Below are positions 9,531 through 18,339 of a stretch of DNA of 64,000 nt, piece by piece (the first letter of the stretch is position 1; each line of letters opens with the position of its first letter). The notes under the pieces are model-generated. The model was given only the letters and a program-made list of their open reading frames with translations. It ran no database searches and was not told the origin of the DNA. The position numbers and the translations under genes were made by a program. Origin of the DNA: JAFAXD01 sp963833605 (GTDB lineage: Bacteria > Pseudomonadota > Alphaproteobacteria > Rhizobiales > Xanthobacteraceae); NCBI GenBank assembly GCA_963833605.1, contig CAWHYZ010000020.1, positions 142,611-206,610 on the forward strand, in the 5' to 3' direction.

Positions 9531-10309
9531 CGTTGCGCCTCGCGTGCCTTCAGGACTTCGAGTTCGAGGATGTTCCAGATCCGCGCCGAAACTGCGCCAA
9601 ATTCAGGCCGCGCACGAATTTCGAAGATGTTGCGGGGCCGCGCAAAATCGACCGAAATCATCTCTTTCAACTGTCCCGGCGAGGACGTCATGACTACAAT
9701 CCTATCCCCCAGTGCCAACGCCTCGTCAATGCTATGGGTGATGTAGACAACGGTCTTGCCCGAGCCTTCCCAGATTCGCACCAACTCGTCCTGCAGCAGG
9801 ACCCTGTTCTGTGCGTCGAGCGCCGCGAACGGCTCGTCCATGAGCAGGACTTCGGGGTCGGTCACAAAGGCTCGCACCAGGCTGACGCGCTGCTTCATTC
9901 CGCCCGAAAGCTGATGGGGATAGTGATCACAAAATCGGGCTAGGCCGACGACATCGAGCAGGCTTCTGGTTTTCTCGTTGCGTTCGGCGCGCGGAATGCC
10001 CCGCATCTCCAACCCGAATGCGGCGTTGTCGAGGACGGTGAGCCAGGGAAACAGCGAGTGATCCTGAAACACCATGGAGTTGAGCGGACGCGCCGGGTCG
10101 TCGCGGGCGATTGATACGGTCCCCGATGTCTGGGTTTCGAGACCGGCCAGAATCCGCAACAGCGTAGTTTTTCCGCAGCCGCTCGGTCCGACGATACAGA
10201 GGAATTCCGAAGCCGCGATCGACAGAGAAATTCCGGCAAGCGCGCGGGTTTCGCCAGCGCGCGTCCGAAACGACTTTGACAGATTATCGATGACGATCTT
10301 GGCGCGGAT
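9527..10309 (-). CDS. ABC transporter ATP-binding protein (SsuB/TauB-like), start codon unclear
   Basis: ATPase of the importer. Walker A (GPSGCGKTTLL), Q-loop (MVFQDHSLFPWL), signature (LSGGMKQRVSLVRAF), Walker B (LLMDEPFAALD) and H-loop (VYITHSIDEA) are all intact, about 260 residues. The frame is open up to a TAG at 10313-10315, and between this stop and Walker A there is no ATG, GTG or TTG. The protein should start near RAKIVIDNLSKSF, at an ATC codon (10307-10309) that lies 8 bases after an AGGA ribosome-binding site. Either ATC replaces ATG here (mutation or base-call error) or a rare start is used. A TTG at 10159 would cut off Walker A and is not acceptable. Confidence 0.87.
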   Translation of the reverse strand: MRAKIVIDNLSKSFRTRAGETRALAGISLSIAASEFLCIVGPSGCGKTTLLRILAGLETQTSGTVSIARDDPARPLNSMVFQDHSLFPWLTVLDNAAFGLEMRGIPRAERNEKTRSLLDVVGLARFCDHYPHQLSGGMKQRVSLVRAFVTDPEVLLMDEPFAALDAQNRVLLQDELVRIWEGSGKTVVYITHSIDEALALGDRIVVMTSSPGQLKEMISVDFARPRNIFEIRARPEFGAVSARIWNILELEVLKAREAQR

Positions 10310-10489
10310 CGGCTAGTTCCTCGGTTAGAGCGAATTTGGGGAAAACCTGACCTGAGCCAAGTCCAAGAACTCGCTCCGGTCGAAACCCCGGCTAGCTGCA
10401 GTCTTCTGCAAAAAACGCGACCAAGTAAAGAAGCGATCGCGGGAGCCCCGGTTTCTGCCTTCAGAGAACGCGCTCCATGGCGTCGGTGC

Positions 10490-11536
10490 TCAATTCGGAT
10501 AGCGTCCCAGGTAGTCGAGCGCGCGATCCAGGTAGGTCGTGTCGATGAAACTGTTCGCGGGTATCAGATCGCTGTAGGTCAACTTGCCGCGACTCATGTG
10601 ATATTCCTGCTGGGCCATGATGCTTTTGACGTTCAGTTCGCCGTTCGGCGGTATCAGCGGCGGGGAGGCTGCCCGGGTAATGTCGCTTGGAACCTTGGTG
10701 AATTTCTCCATGATCGCGAGAATCTTCGGACCTTTGAAAGTCTCGCGCGTAATGTCGCGGGCGGCCTTGAGGTAGCCGATCAGGAAATTCACAATGACGT
10801 TGGGATGCTGCTTGGCAAAATCGCGGTTGGCTTGAATCCAGAGAATCTGCTCGCCGAGATCGCCCTTGGCCTCCAGCACCTCGGCGACGCCTCTTTTCAT
10901 CGACATTGTCGCGAACGGTTCAGCTAGCAACGCGGCGTCGATCGCCTTGGTTGTCAACGCGTCGACCATCTGGGGAAAGCCGAGCGGTGAGACCACATCA
11001 ACATTATCGAGAGTGAGGCCGCCGGCTCGAAGATGAAGCGCTAGCAGATACTCGGTGATGCCCCCAGGGACGAGATTGGCGACCTTTCGGCCCTTGAGCT
11101 GCTCGACCCTGGTGACTGCTCCGCTGTCAAGCAGATCCTTGCGGACCATAAGGAGGTTGCTCGACTGGGTGGCGGGATTTACCGCCAGCGAGCTGATCGC
11201 CATTAGTGGAAGGCCACGCTTGAGGCCGTTAAAGAACGCGGAGTCGGGTGAGCCTCCTGCAAACTGCAGCGTGTTTCCGGCGATCTGGAAGGCGGTATCG
11301 CCACCGCGGGTAAGCACAAGCTCGACCTCAAGCCCGCGCTCGGCAAAATAGCCGCGCTCAACTCCGACATAAAAGCCACCGTAGACAAAACTCGGTACAT
11401 TGCCGGCCGCGACCTTCATCTTCTCGATCGGAATATCCGGCTGCGCTTGGACCGGGAGCGGACCGGTCGCGAGCAACGATCCAGCGCCGGCCAACGCCAG
11501 CGCACCAAAATCCCGGCGGGAGAAAGCCATATCCAA
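10490..11536 (-). CDS. ABC transporter substrate-binding protein (SsuA/TauA/NMT1-like)
   Basis: Periplasmic binding protein of the importer, 348 residues. It opens with a twin-arginine leader (FSRRDFGALALAGAGSLLA) and a cleavage-like site near VQAQP, so it probably exports by Tat. The body has the NMT1/SsuA-type fold sequence (FVYGGFYVGVERGYFAERGLEVEL, shown here as separate landmarks VGVERGYFAE and LEVELVLTRGGD). It starts 3 bases after the PLP-enzyme gene stop; about 180 bases separate its stop from the ATPase gene. I see no terminator in that gap, so the operon probably continues. Ligand unknown. Confidence 0.9.
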   Translation of the reverse strand: MDMAFSRRDFGALALAGAGSLLATGPLPVQAQPDIPIEKMKVAAGNVPSFVYGGFYVGVERGYFAERGLEVELVLTRGGDTAFQIAGNTLQFAGGSPDSAFFNGLKRGLPLMAISSLAVNPATQSSNLLMVRKDLLDSGAVTRVEQLKGRKVANLVPGGITEYLLALHLRAGGLTLDNVDVVSPLGFPQMVDALTTKAIDAALLAEPFATMSMKRGVAEVLEAKGDLGEQILWIQANRDFAKQHPNVIVNFLIGYLKAARDITRETFKGPKILAIMEKFTKVPSDITRAASPPLIPPNGELNVKSIMAQQEYHMSRGKLTYSDLIPANSFIDTTYLDRALDYLGRYPN

Positions 11537-11539
11537 CTC

Positions 11540-12694
11540 CTACAGGACACCGCGGGCGTCGATGCGCCAGATGTCGACAAGCGTATCGCCTTCGGTGACA
11601 TGCAAAAAGTCGTGCAGGTTCACTGTCGGGTCGCAGTGCGGCGTAACCAGGTCGACGCAGGTGCCGACTGCAGGTCTGGCGCAACCCGCGCCCAGGACGA
11701 GGCGGCCATACTCATCGCCATAGAGTTCATAGCTTGCGCCTTGAAACGCCGTCCCGCTGAGTTCTGGCAAAGGGCCGTCGGTGGCAAACGACTTGAAGCC
11801 CGCATTAAGAGTAACGTACCCGCCAACGTTCGCACTGATAACCGACGTACGCAGGGTCAAAGAGACGCAATACGGATTGGGATGGTGTTCGAACAATTTC
11901 ACGTCGTTGTATTCAACATCCATGAAGATGTAGGAGCCGGCCTGGCTCTCGGTGTAGAGCCCGCGTTCCACGTCAATCGCAAACGTGCCCGTGCCACCGC
12001 CGCTGACGATCGCCGGCGGGAGACCTGCATTCTTGAGTGCACAGATTGCCCGCTCGAGGCGGTCGAGCTGCGACCAGTAGGTACGCCGCCGTTCGCCGTA
12101 ATCGTTGACGTGCTGAACCCGCCCCGAATAGGCCTGCACGCCGGTATATTCCAGAGTCCTCGATCCGGAGAGCCTGCGCGCGATCGCCACGACTTGCTCG
12201 ACAGAGCCTGCGCCGGTACGGCCCATGCCGATATCGATGTCGACGAGCGCGGACAGCGGGCGCGGGGTGCCGCTTAGCAGGGCCTCCCAGGCACTTATCC
12301 CATCCACATGATCGATCACGATCGTGAGATCGACACCCTCGCTATGCAGATCGGCCAAAGCCTGCATGTGGCGTGGCTGCACGACGGGTGCCGTTATCAA
12401 AAGATCGCGAATGCCGGCTCTAGCAAATGCAATCCCTTCGTGAGGCGTCGCGCAACAGATTCCGAGCGCGCCGGCGGCAATCTGTTCGGCTGCGAGGCGC
12501 GAGCACTTGTGGGTCTTGCCGTGCGGGCGCAGCTTGATTCCGGCGCTCGCACACTGGCGTCTCATGTGCGCCTGATTGGCGCGAAAACGCTGCAGGTCGA
12601 GGAGCAGGGCGGGGGTCGTCAACTGAGTGAGCCCGCCGGGAACGCCGATCAGGTCCGCGTTGGCGGCGGCCAATGACTTATGTGGTGAGAGCAT
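11540..12694 (-). CDS. D-threonine aldolase-like / DSD1-family PLP enzyme
   Basis: Fold-type III PLP enzyme of the alanine-racemase-N/D-serine dehydratase-like superfamily, 384 residues from the ATG at 12694. The PLP lysine lies in the family motif RPHGKTHKC. The C-terminal metal site reads PHCDPTVNLHD: His and Asp, as in D-threonine aldolases, rather than His and Cys as in eukaryotic D-serine dehydratase. This favours a retro-aldol or related reaction on a D-beta-hydroxy amino acid, by inference. It overlaps the amidohydrolase gene by 17 bases. In the operon it may act on a D-amino acid released from the imported compound. Confidence 0.85.
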   Translation of the reverse strand: MLSPHKSLAAANADLIGVPGGLTQLTTPALLLDLQRFRANQAHMRRQCASAGIKLRPHGKTHKCSRLAAEQIAAGALGICCATPHEGIAFARAGIRDLLITAPVVQPRHMQALADLHSEGVDLTIVIDHVDGISAWEALLSGTPRPLSALVDIDIGMGRTGAGSVEQVVAIARRLSGSRTLEYTGVQAYSGRVQHVNDYGERRRTYWSQLDRLERAICALKNAGLPPAIVSGGGTGTFAIDVERGLYTESQAGSYIFMDVEYNDVKLFEHHPNPYCVSLTLRTSVISANVGGYVTLNAGFKSFATDGPLPELSGTAFQGASYELYGDEYGRLVLGAGCARPAVGTCVDLVTPHCDPTVNLHDFLHVTEGDTLVDIWRIDARGVL

Positions 12695-14429
12695 GGGCGC
12701 TTGTTCTCCCGGCTGCTTGCGACGCGTTGCGTTCGAACACTGTCCGGCCCCCAACGACCACGAAATCCGCCACGATGTCCTTGATCCGGTCTTCGTCGAT
12801 AACAAGCGGATCGTCGCTCAGGCAGGCGAAGTCGGCGAACTTTCCGGCTTCAAGCGAGCCGCGAACACGCTCGTCCATTGTCAGATAGGCGCCGTCGATG
12901 GTAGCAGCCCGCAAGGCGTCCATTCGGCCGATTTTCTCGCTCGGAGCGATCGTGCGGCCAGTTGCGCGATCCTTGCGGGCCACGCTCTGCCAGATCGGAT
13001 AGAACATCGAGGTCGGCACGTTGTCGGTCGCCAGCGCGAAGCGTACGCCTGCGGCTTTGAGGCTGGCGAGTGGCGAGATCGTGTTTTCCCGCTCGGCGCC
13101 GACCTCTTCGGTGACGCGCGATCCCATCCGCCAAATATAGCGGTTGGTGTAAGTCGAAACCGCAAGGCCCAAGTCACGGACTTTTGCGATCTGCTCTTTG
13201 CTGAGGATACTGACGTGGCCCAATACCCATCTCTTGTCGCGGATCGGGACGATCCGATCAACTTCGGCGTAGAGGTCGAGCAAATCGGCGGTCAAGCCTA
13301 CGCAACGGATGTCCTCATGCGCGGCCGCAATCATCACTTCCTTCAGCTGGTCCCGCGGCAGCCCCGCATCGTAGTAGAAACCAGCCCATCCTGTGTAAGG
13401 GCTCGCACTCGCTCGCATGGTATTCTCGATCGGCGATCGCGGCCCTTCGTCTTCATCATCGAGCATGACGTAAAGGCCGCTGGCGCGTAGATAGTCATCG
13501 CCGAAGCCGCGCCCCCCGAGCCAAGCGGCCCAGGTACCGAGCATTGTCTTTGGCGCAACGCCGGGGACCGTGCTCCAGGGCGGGCTGAACAGCAGGTTCG
13601 CCCTAACCGAGAGCGGACCCTGCTCGCGTAGTGCGCGATAGGCGGCCAGAACTTCACCGGAAACGCCATGTTCCTCGAAAACGGCGGTCGTGCCGAACCC
13701 ATTGTAGGCCGCCATGGACCGCTGCAACGCCCGCACGCGGTCCTGGTGCGAGAATCCGCCTGCTGGCCGCATGAGCGTGAGCTCGACGATGCTCATGTAG
13801 GTCCACTCGGTGAACACACCGGTCGGGTCGCCGGATGAGTCCCTTTCGATGGTCACCGACGGTGCAGGCGGCGGCGTATTGCGGTTGATGCCGCAGCGAT
13901 CGAGCGCGCATGAATTGGCGATTGAAACCAGCGGCAGCTTGTGACGCCAGAAGCCCCAGATCGGCCTGATGTAGACTGGGTTCTCGGGCGCAACCAGATC
14001 GAGATCATGACGGTTTGGCCAGCGTCGCTCCGCAAGATTGTCCGGCACATCCCAGTAGGACGGTGGCTGGCCGATCGGCATGGTCACGATCCAGGCGCCG
14101 CGCGGAGCTTTCTTGACCAATTCCGCGATGCGAGCGAGCACCTCATCGATCGATTTTGCGCCCGCGAGCGAGGGATAGACATCTTTCAGGCCCTCGCGAT
14201 CCATGTGAGCGTGGCCGTCAACCAGCCCCGGGATGACGACTTTGCCGCCCAAATCGATCATCTCGGTCATTGGATGCGCGGCCGTCCGTAGGAGGTTGTC
14301 GTTGCCGGTCGCGAGGATTCGGTCTCCGCGGGTCGCGATCGCGGAACAAATCGTCGATGCGTCATCGAGTGTGATGACCTTGCCGTTGTAAAAAATTCGC
14401 TCGGCGCCTTGAACCTGCATGATGATCAA
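12678..14429 (-). CDS. YtcJ-like metal-dependent amidohydrolase (Amidohydro_3)
   Basis: 583-residue amidohydrolase. The N-terminal beta-sandwich strand (FYNGKVITLDD) leads to the metal-binding motif GLVDGHAHMD. Later landmarks are the HVSILS strand and LATDNVP near the end of the barrel, typical of the YtcJ group whose natural substrates are mostly unknown (N-formyl, N-acyl or cyclic amides). It overlaps the GGT-like gene by 4 bases (ATGA), so the two are translationally coupled. Alternative starts at 14429 and 14420 (MQVQG) differ by three codons. No secretion signal is visible, so it is likely cytoplasmic. Confidence 0.88.
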   Translation of the reverse strand: MIIMQVQGAERIFYNGKVITLDDASTICSAIATRGDRILATGNDNLLRTAAHPMTEMIDLGGKVVIPGLVDGHAHMDREGLKDVYPSLAGAKSIDEVLARIAELVKKAPRGAWIVTMPIGQPPSYWDVPDNLAERRWPNRHDLDLVAPENPVYIRPIWGFWRHKLPLVSIANSCALDRCGINRNTPPPAPSVTIERDSSGDPTGVFTEWTYMSIVELTLMRPAGGFSHQDRVRALQRSMAAYNGFGTTAVFEEHGVSGEVLAAYRALREQGPLSVRANLLFSPPWSTVPGVAPKTMLGTWAAWLGGRGFGDDYLRASGLYVMLDDEDEGPRSPIENTMRASASPYTGWAGFYYDAGLPRDQLKEVMIAAAHEDIRCVGLTADLLDLYAEVDRIVPIRDKRWVLGHVSILSKEQIAKVRDLGLAVSTYTNRYIWRMGSRVTEEVGAERENTISPLASLKAAGVRFALATDNVPTSMFYPIWQSVARKDRATGRTIAPSEKIGRMDALRAATIDGAYLTMDERVRGSLEAGKFADFACLSDDPLVIDEDRIKDIVADFVVVGGRTVFERNASQAAGRTSAHALTT

Positions 14430-15976
14430 AGCGCCTCAGCGGCGGCCTCGCGTCGAAAATCCGCGGCTGCGGTAAGCCCGCCGGCCGGATCGATCGCGAT
14501 GCACTCAGCCGAGCCGAAGAAATAGCGCTGTTTGCGAGTGGCGAGCCGGGCCGGCACGCCCGCCACTCCCAGACGGGCCGGCAAGTCCGGATCCATGTCG
14601 TGCTCGAGCGTGAAATTGCCTTGCAGATCCATCGACCAACGCGACGCAGCGATCGCGTCCGGCAGGTCAAGGCCGAGATCGAGCATATTGGTGAGTACTT
14701 GAGTGAGCGTGATGGTTTGCCCGGAGCCACCGGGGGTGCCCAGCAGGAGCGCCAGCCTGTCGTCCTTGAACGCCATGGCCGGATTGAGGGTGTGGGCGGG
14801 TCGTTTGCTCGGTGCGGCCCGATTCGGGTGACCGGGAACGTGGGAAAATCCGAGCAGCCGGTTGTTGAGCACGATCCCGGTCGTTGTATCCGCGACGCCA
14901 CTGCCGAAGGGCGCAAAGATGCTCTGCACGATCGTCACGCCGTTGCCCTCGCTGTCGGCAACCGAGATGACGGCGGTCCCATGGCTGCGCAAATCGTCGA
15001 CGATCGCGACCGGCTCGGGTCGCAAGGCTGCGCGCAGGTCGGCGATCATGCCAGGGCCCAGTACGTCGGTGAGCCGGTCGGCAACAACGCCGGGGTCGGC
15101 CATCAGTGGACGCGCCACCCTGAAAGCGGCGTCGGCCGCCTCCATCAGAAGACGCAGGCGTTCGACCGAACCGAGAGCTTGCTCGCGCAGCCGCGAGCCT
15201 TCGAGGGCCGCGAGTTGCAGCAGCATCGCCAAGCCATAGGAGTTGGGTGGCATGACGCAAACGTTGTGACCGCGATACGGGTAGTGGAGCGGCTCAACCC
15301 AAAGCGGCTCGTAGGCCTCGAGATCCGAACGCGCCAACACCCCACCGCGCTGTGCAATGGTCTCGCAGAGATGCTGGCCGATCCAGCCGAGATAGAACTC
15401 GTCGGCGCCACCGACAGCAATCGCTTCGAGCACGCGCGCCAGCGCCGGTTGACGAAGAATCGCACCGCTGCGGTATGGCTTCTCTCCGTTCAAAAACAGC
15501 GCATTACAGCCCGGGTCATGGCGCAACTCATCGAGATAGTCGCTAGTGCCGGCGACGAACTCGTGCGATGCGGGCACCCCCTCTCGCGCAAGTGCAGTTG
15601 CGCGTTGCAGCACGTCGGCCCACGGCATTGCTCCAAAGCGGCGGTGCAAGGCGTTCCAGGCGCCGACCACTCCCGGCGTCGAGCAGCTGAGTGGCCCGCG
15701 TGCCAGTTGTTCCGGCTTTGCTTGGACGGGCAGCGCGGCGGGCGAACGCCCCGAGCCGTTGAGGCCGTAGAGCTCACCCCCGATATGGGCTAGGGCGAAG
15801 CAATCGCCACCCAGGGTGCAGGCGTGCGGGAGCAGGACCGCAAGCGCGGCGGCACCGGCAACCGCGGCGTCCACCGTATTGCCGCCTGACCGGATAACGT
15901 CTATCGCCGCAGAGGCTGCCAGGGCATGCCCGGCTACGACCGCGGCCCTGCGCCCATGAGCGACTTGAACAGGCAT
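14426..15976 (-). CDS. Gamma-glutamyltransferase-family protein
   Basis: N-terminal nucleophile hydrolase of the GGT/YwrD family, 516 residues from the first ATG (15976). Landmarks are AGHALAASAAIDVIRSGGNT near the N terminus, the predicted autoprocessing site before Thr in SHGTAVISVAD, and FGSGVADTTTGIVLNNR, followed by the oxyanion-type GTPGGSG. The frame stays open to a TTG at 16039, but the ATG gives the normal family N terminus. No convincing ribosome-binding site precedes either. No signal peptide is seen, so it may be cytoplasmic, unlike E. coli GGT. It is the first gene of the six-gene operon and is transcribed away from the LysR gene. Confidence 0.88.
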   Translation of the reverse strand: MPVQVAHGRRAAVVAGHALAASAAIDVIRSGGNTVDAAVAGAAALAVLLPHACTLGGDCFALAHIGGELYGLNGSGRSPAALPVQAKPEQLARGPLSCSTPGVVGAWNALHRRFGAMPWADVLQRATALAREGVPASHEFVAGTSDYLDELRHDPGCNALFLNGEKPYRSGAILRQPALARVLEAIAVGGADEFYLGWIGQHLCETIAQRGGVLARSDLEAYEPLWVEPLHYPYRGHNVCVMPPNSYGLAMLLQLAALEGSRLREQALGSVERLRLLMEAADAAFRVARPLMADPGVVADRLTDVLGPGMIADLRAALRPEPVAIVDDLRSHGTAVISVADSEGNGVTIVQSIFAPFGSGVADTTTGIVLNNRLLGFSHVPGHPNRAAPSKRPAHTLNPAMAFKDDRLALLLGTPGGSGQTITLTQVLTNMLDLGLDLPDAIAASRWSMDLQGNFTLEHDMDPDLPARLGVAGVPARLATRKQRYFFGSAECIAIDPAGGLTAAADFRREAAAEAL

Positions 15977-15992
15977 TCGATTGACCAATCGA
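15977..15992. promoter_or_regulatory. Palindrome between divergent GGT operon and LysR gene
   Basis: TCGATTG-AC-CAATCGA is a perfect 7-bp inverted repeat with a 2-bp spacer. A second palindrome, CAATCGATTG (15986-15995), overlaps it. It sits at the operon side of the divergent intergenic region and is a candidate LysR-type binding site. The caveat is that it would be inside the coding region if the operon's first gene starts at 16039. Confidence 0.45.
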
Positions 15993-16154
15993 TTGTTCGA
16001 AGTGAGCTCTCTTGCCCGGGCCGAGCGGATATCCGGCAACTACAATGCCGTTTGCCGGTGCAATGCCTTGCAACGCCAGCAAATCATGCTCTGATAGCTG
16101 AACGTTAGGCTGCCCGAACGCGCACCGGCGGACAAGGTCATAGAGGGTAAAGTG

Positions 16155-17117
16155 ATGCGCTCAAAGTTATCGCTGAATTTTAACCATCTTCAGCATTTCC
16201 TGGCGATCGCCGACCAGGGAAGTCTACGCGCCGCCGCAGGCGCGCTCGGTCTGTCGCAACCAGCGATCTCGAAATCGTTGAGGGCCCTGGAAGCGGCCCT
16301 TGGTGCTCCCCTCATAGCACGCAACGCGCGCGGATCGACGCTCACCCCCTACGGCGACCTTCTGTATTCGCGGGCGCGCCTGATTGGAAATGAGCTCGAG
16401 CGTGTGACGGATGAGATCCAGCAACTGGCCGGACACCGGGAAGGGCATGTTGCGCTCGGCGCCTCGGCGATGCCTTCGCTGCTGTTGATCCCGGAAGCCG
16501 TTGCGCGATTTCGCGCTCGTCATAGAGACGTTCGCCTGGACCTTATCGGCGGAATGCCAAGCGTGCTGTTGCCGCGTCTTCTGGACGGGTCGCTCGATTT
16601 TGTAGTCGGCCCTCGACCGGTGCAGAAGATGTCGGACCAGATCGATACTCTGCCATTGCTGCAGATTCCGGCCAGCATCGCAGTTCGCCGCGGTCATGCC
16701 TTGGAGCGCGCGCGCTCCGTCAGCGATTTCATCGATGCAGAATGGGTCTTGAGTTCGAGCGCCGCGCACACCGAATCAACCCTGCACGCAATCTTTGCCA
16801 GGGCAGGGCTGCCTGCCGCGAAGATCGCCGTACGGGTCGAGTCGTTGTGGGCAGCCTATTCGTTTATCGCGAAGACCCAGTACGTTGGGCTGCTTCCAAA
16901 ACATTCTTCCAGCGACAATTTGCTGTCCGACCGGATCTCTTATGTGGAGCTGTCCGAGTTGGCGATCATCGAAGCGTATGATGTCTTCTTTCGACGCGAG
17001 GCCCCACTTTCCTCGGCCGCGCAGAATCTTGTTGCCGACATCCGATTCCAGGCGCGCCAACTACGTGAAGACGTCGTGAGGCCCAACAGCAAATCGCGAC
17101 TTGACAAGCGCGACTAG
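16155..17117 (+). CDS. LysR-family transcriptional regulator
   Basis: 320-residue LTTR. The N-terminal winged HTH reads FLAIADQGSLRAAAGALG and LSQPAISKSLRALEAALG, followed by LIARNARGSTLTPYG. The C-terminal effector domain is of the substrate-binding-protein type. ATG 16155 has AGAGGG about 9 bases upstream; the overlapping GTG at 16152 is the alternative. It is divergent from the six-gene import/hydrolysis operon, which it most likely controls, as is usual for divergently encoded LTTRs. Its TAG stop lies inside a dispersed repeat. Confidence 0.92.
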   Translation: MRSKLSLNFNHLQHFLAIADQGSLRAAAGALGLSQPAISKSLRALEAALGAPLIARNARGSTLTPYGDLLYSRARLIGNELERVTDEIQQLAGHREGHVALGASAMPSLLLIPEAVARFRARHRDVRLDLIGGMPSVLLPRLLDGSLDFVVGPRPVQKMSDQIDTLPLLQIPASIAVRRGHALERARSVSDFIDAEWVLSSSAAHTESTLHAIFARAGLPAAKIAVRVESLWAAYSFIAKTQYVGLLPKHSSSDNLLSDRISYVELSELAIIEAYDVFFRREAPLSSAAQNLVADIRFQARQLREDVVRPNSKSRLDKRD

Positions 17118-17136
17118 TGCGGCAGATTTGAAGTTC
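17114..17136. repeat. Dispersed repeat, copy 2 (left arm only)
   Basis: Matches 3431-3453 at 21 of 23 positions. The LysR stop codon (17115-17117) is within it. I do not find a good inverted partner arm downstream, so this copy is partial. A related-looking CTAGTG...GAAGTTC stretch occurs at about 17309-17335. Confidence 0.55.
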
Positions 17137-17539
17137 AGTGAATTTTGAAGTTCTTAACATCACGCGACTTCGCACAGGAACCTCAAAAACCACAAAGCTA
17201 TTACAGCACGATATTCTTGCAGGTCTCTTTTTGATTTCCGAAAGTCGCATCGGAGGGTACCGCCAGGTAGCGCGAAGTGCGGAATCGCGACACTCGAATC
17301 ATATTGTGCTAGTGTCCTGTTCGATTCCGAAGTTCGCGCGCAACGCGCGGCAGGGCGTGACGAAATTCGGAGGCAAGACAATTGGCTGGACCGGGAAGCA
17401 GCAAATGCGACGCAATTTTTTAAGCCGTCTGAATCGAAGATTCGATTCAAAGACTATCAAGATTTGCGTGAGCGCACAGGCGGTTTGCGCTGTGATTTTG
17501 GGCGCCCAGGTTCGCCGTTTGCACGCCGGCCGCTTTCGC

Positions 17540-17855
17540 GGCGGCGCATGCGAGATCGAGGGCTTCAACGAACTGCCGTTGTTCAGCAAGCTCGTCATCT
17601 ACCTAACTGGACGCTCAGTCAAAGCAAAGACTGGCTTTGCCGTGGACGACCGCGCTGATCTCGCGCGCGCAACTGCGCTAGCGGCAAATGTGGCCCCGTC
17701 GCGTCATGAAGTCGAACAGCTGCTGCGACTGGCGGGAGAAGAGGCCGAGCGGATCATTGGGCAGCGGTGGACCGTTGTCCAGCAACTCGCCGACACCATT
17801 GCGCAACGCGGCGAGCTCACTGGCGATCAAGTGAGCAGGATCGTTCACCAGACCA
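17540..17855 (+). pseudogene. Remnant of FtsH-like (M41) peptidase C terminus
   Basis: Within a longer open frame (17138-18082) only this stretch looks like protein sequence with relatives: YLTGRSVKAKTG, then DLARATALAANVAPS and a helix region ending ADTIAQRGELTGDQVSRIV. This order resembles the end of M41 peptidases (tolerant GRAAEE, DLxRATxLA, then a terminal helix with ELxGDEV). The zinc site and AAA module are absent, and flanking residues are Arg-rich and unconserved. I read it as a decayed fragment, not a working protease. The remainder of 17118-18339 (1.2 kb) shows no other recognisable gene. Confidence 0.4.
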
Positions 17856-18339
17856 GGAAAAGACCAGCCGTAACGCGCCGCCCCGAGCGCGGGCCTTCGG
17901 CGGGCCGACCGGGCATGGGGCGGATCCGCGCGCCATGGGTCATACGCATGCTATCGCACTGCGCGGCCGTGCTGGGCACGGGAATGGGCAAGCGTAGCCA
18001 AACCAGCCTATCCAATGCGTCGCGGCGAACCGACGCACGCAAGGACCCGGGCCGATCATCTGACCGGGTGCGCAAGTCCTGACCGCCGGATCGCGTTGCC
18101 TTCGATGGTATCCGATCACGACGGGCTGCAACGCAAGGCTGCTGTCTGAAGGAAGCCGCGCCAGACCACGCTGGCGGAGGTCGAGCGCATAGGCACAGAC
18201 GCATTTCTGCTGCGTTTGGGCGCGCGTGCACCGCTCCCGTCATCCCGGATCGGTTTGGTCTGATATTTCCGCTTGCCGCCTCGTGTCTCGCAATTCTGTT
18301 TGCCAGCATTGCATCAGCCATTGCGATGCTGAGCTGACG

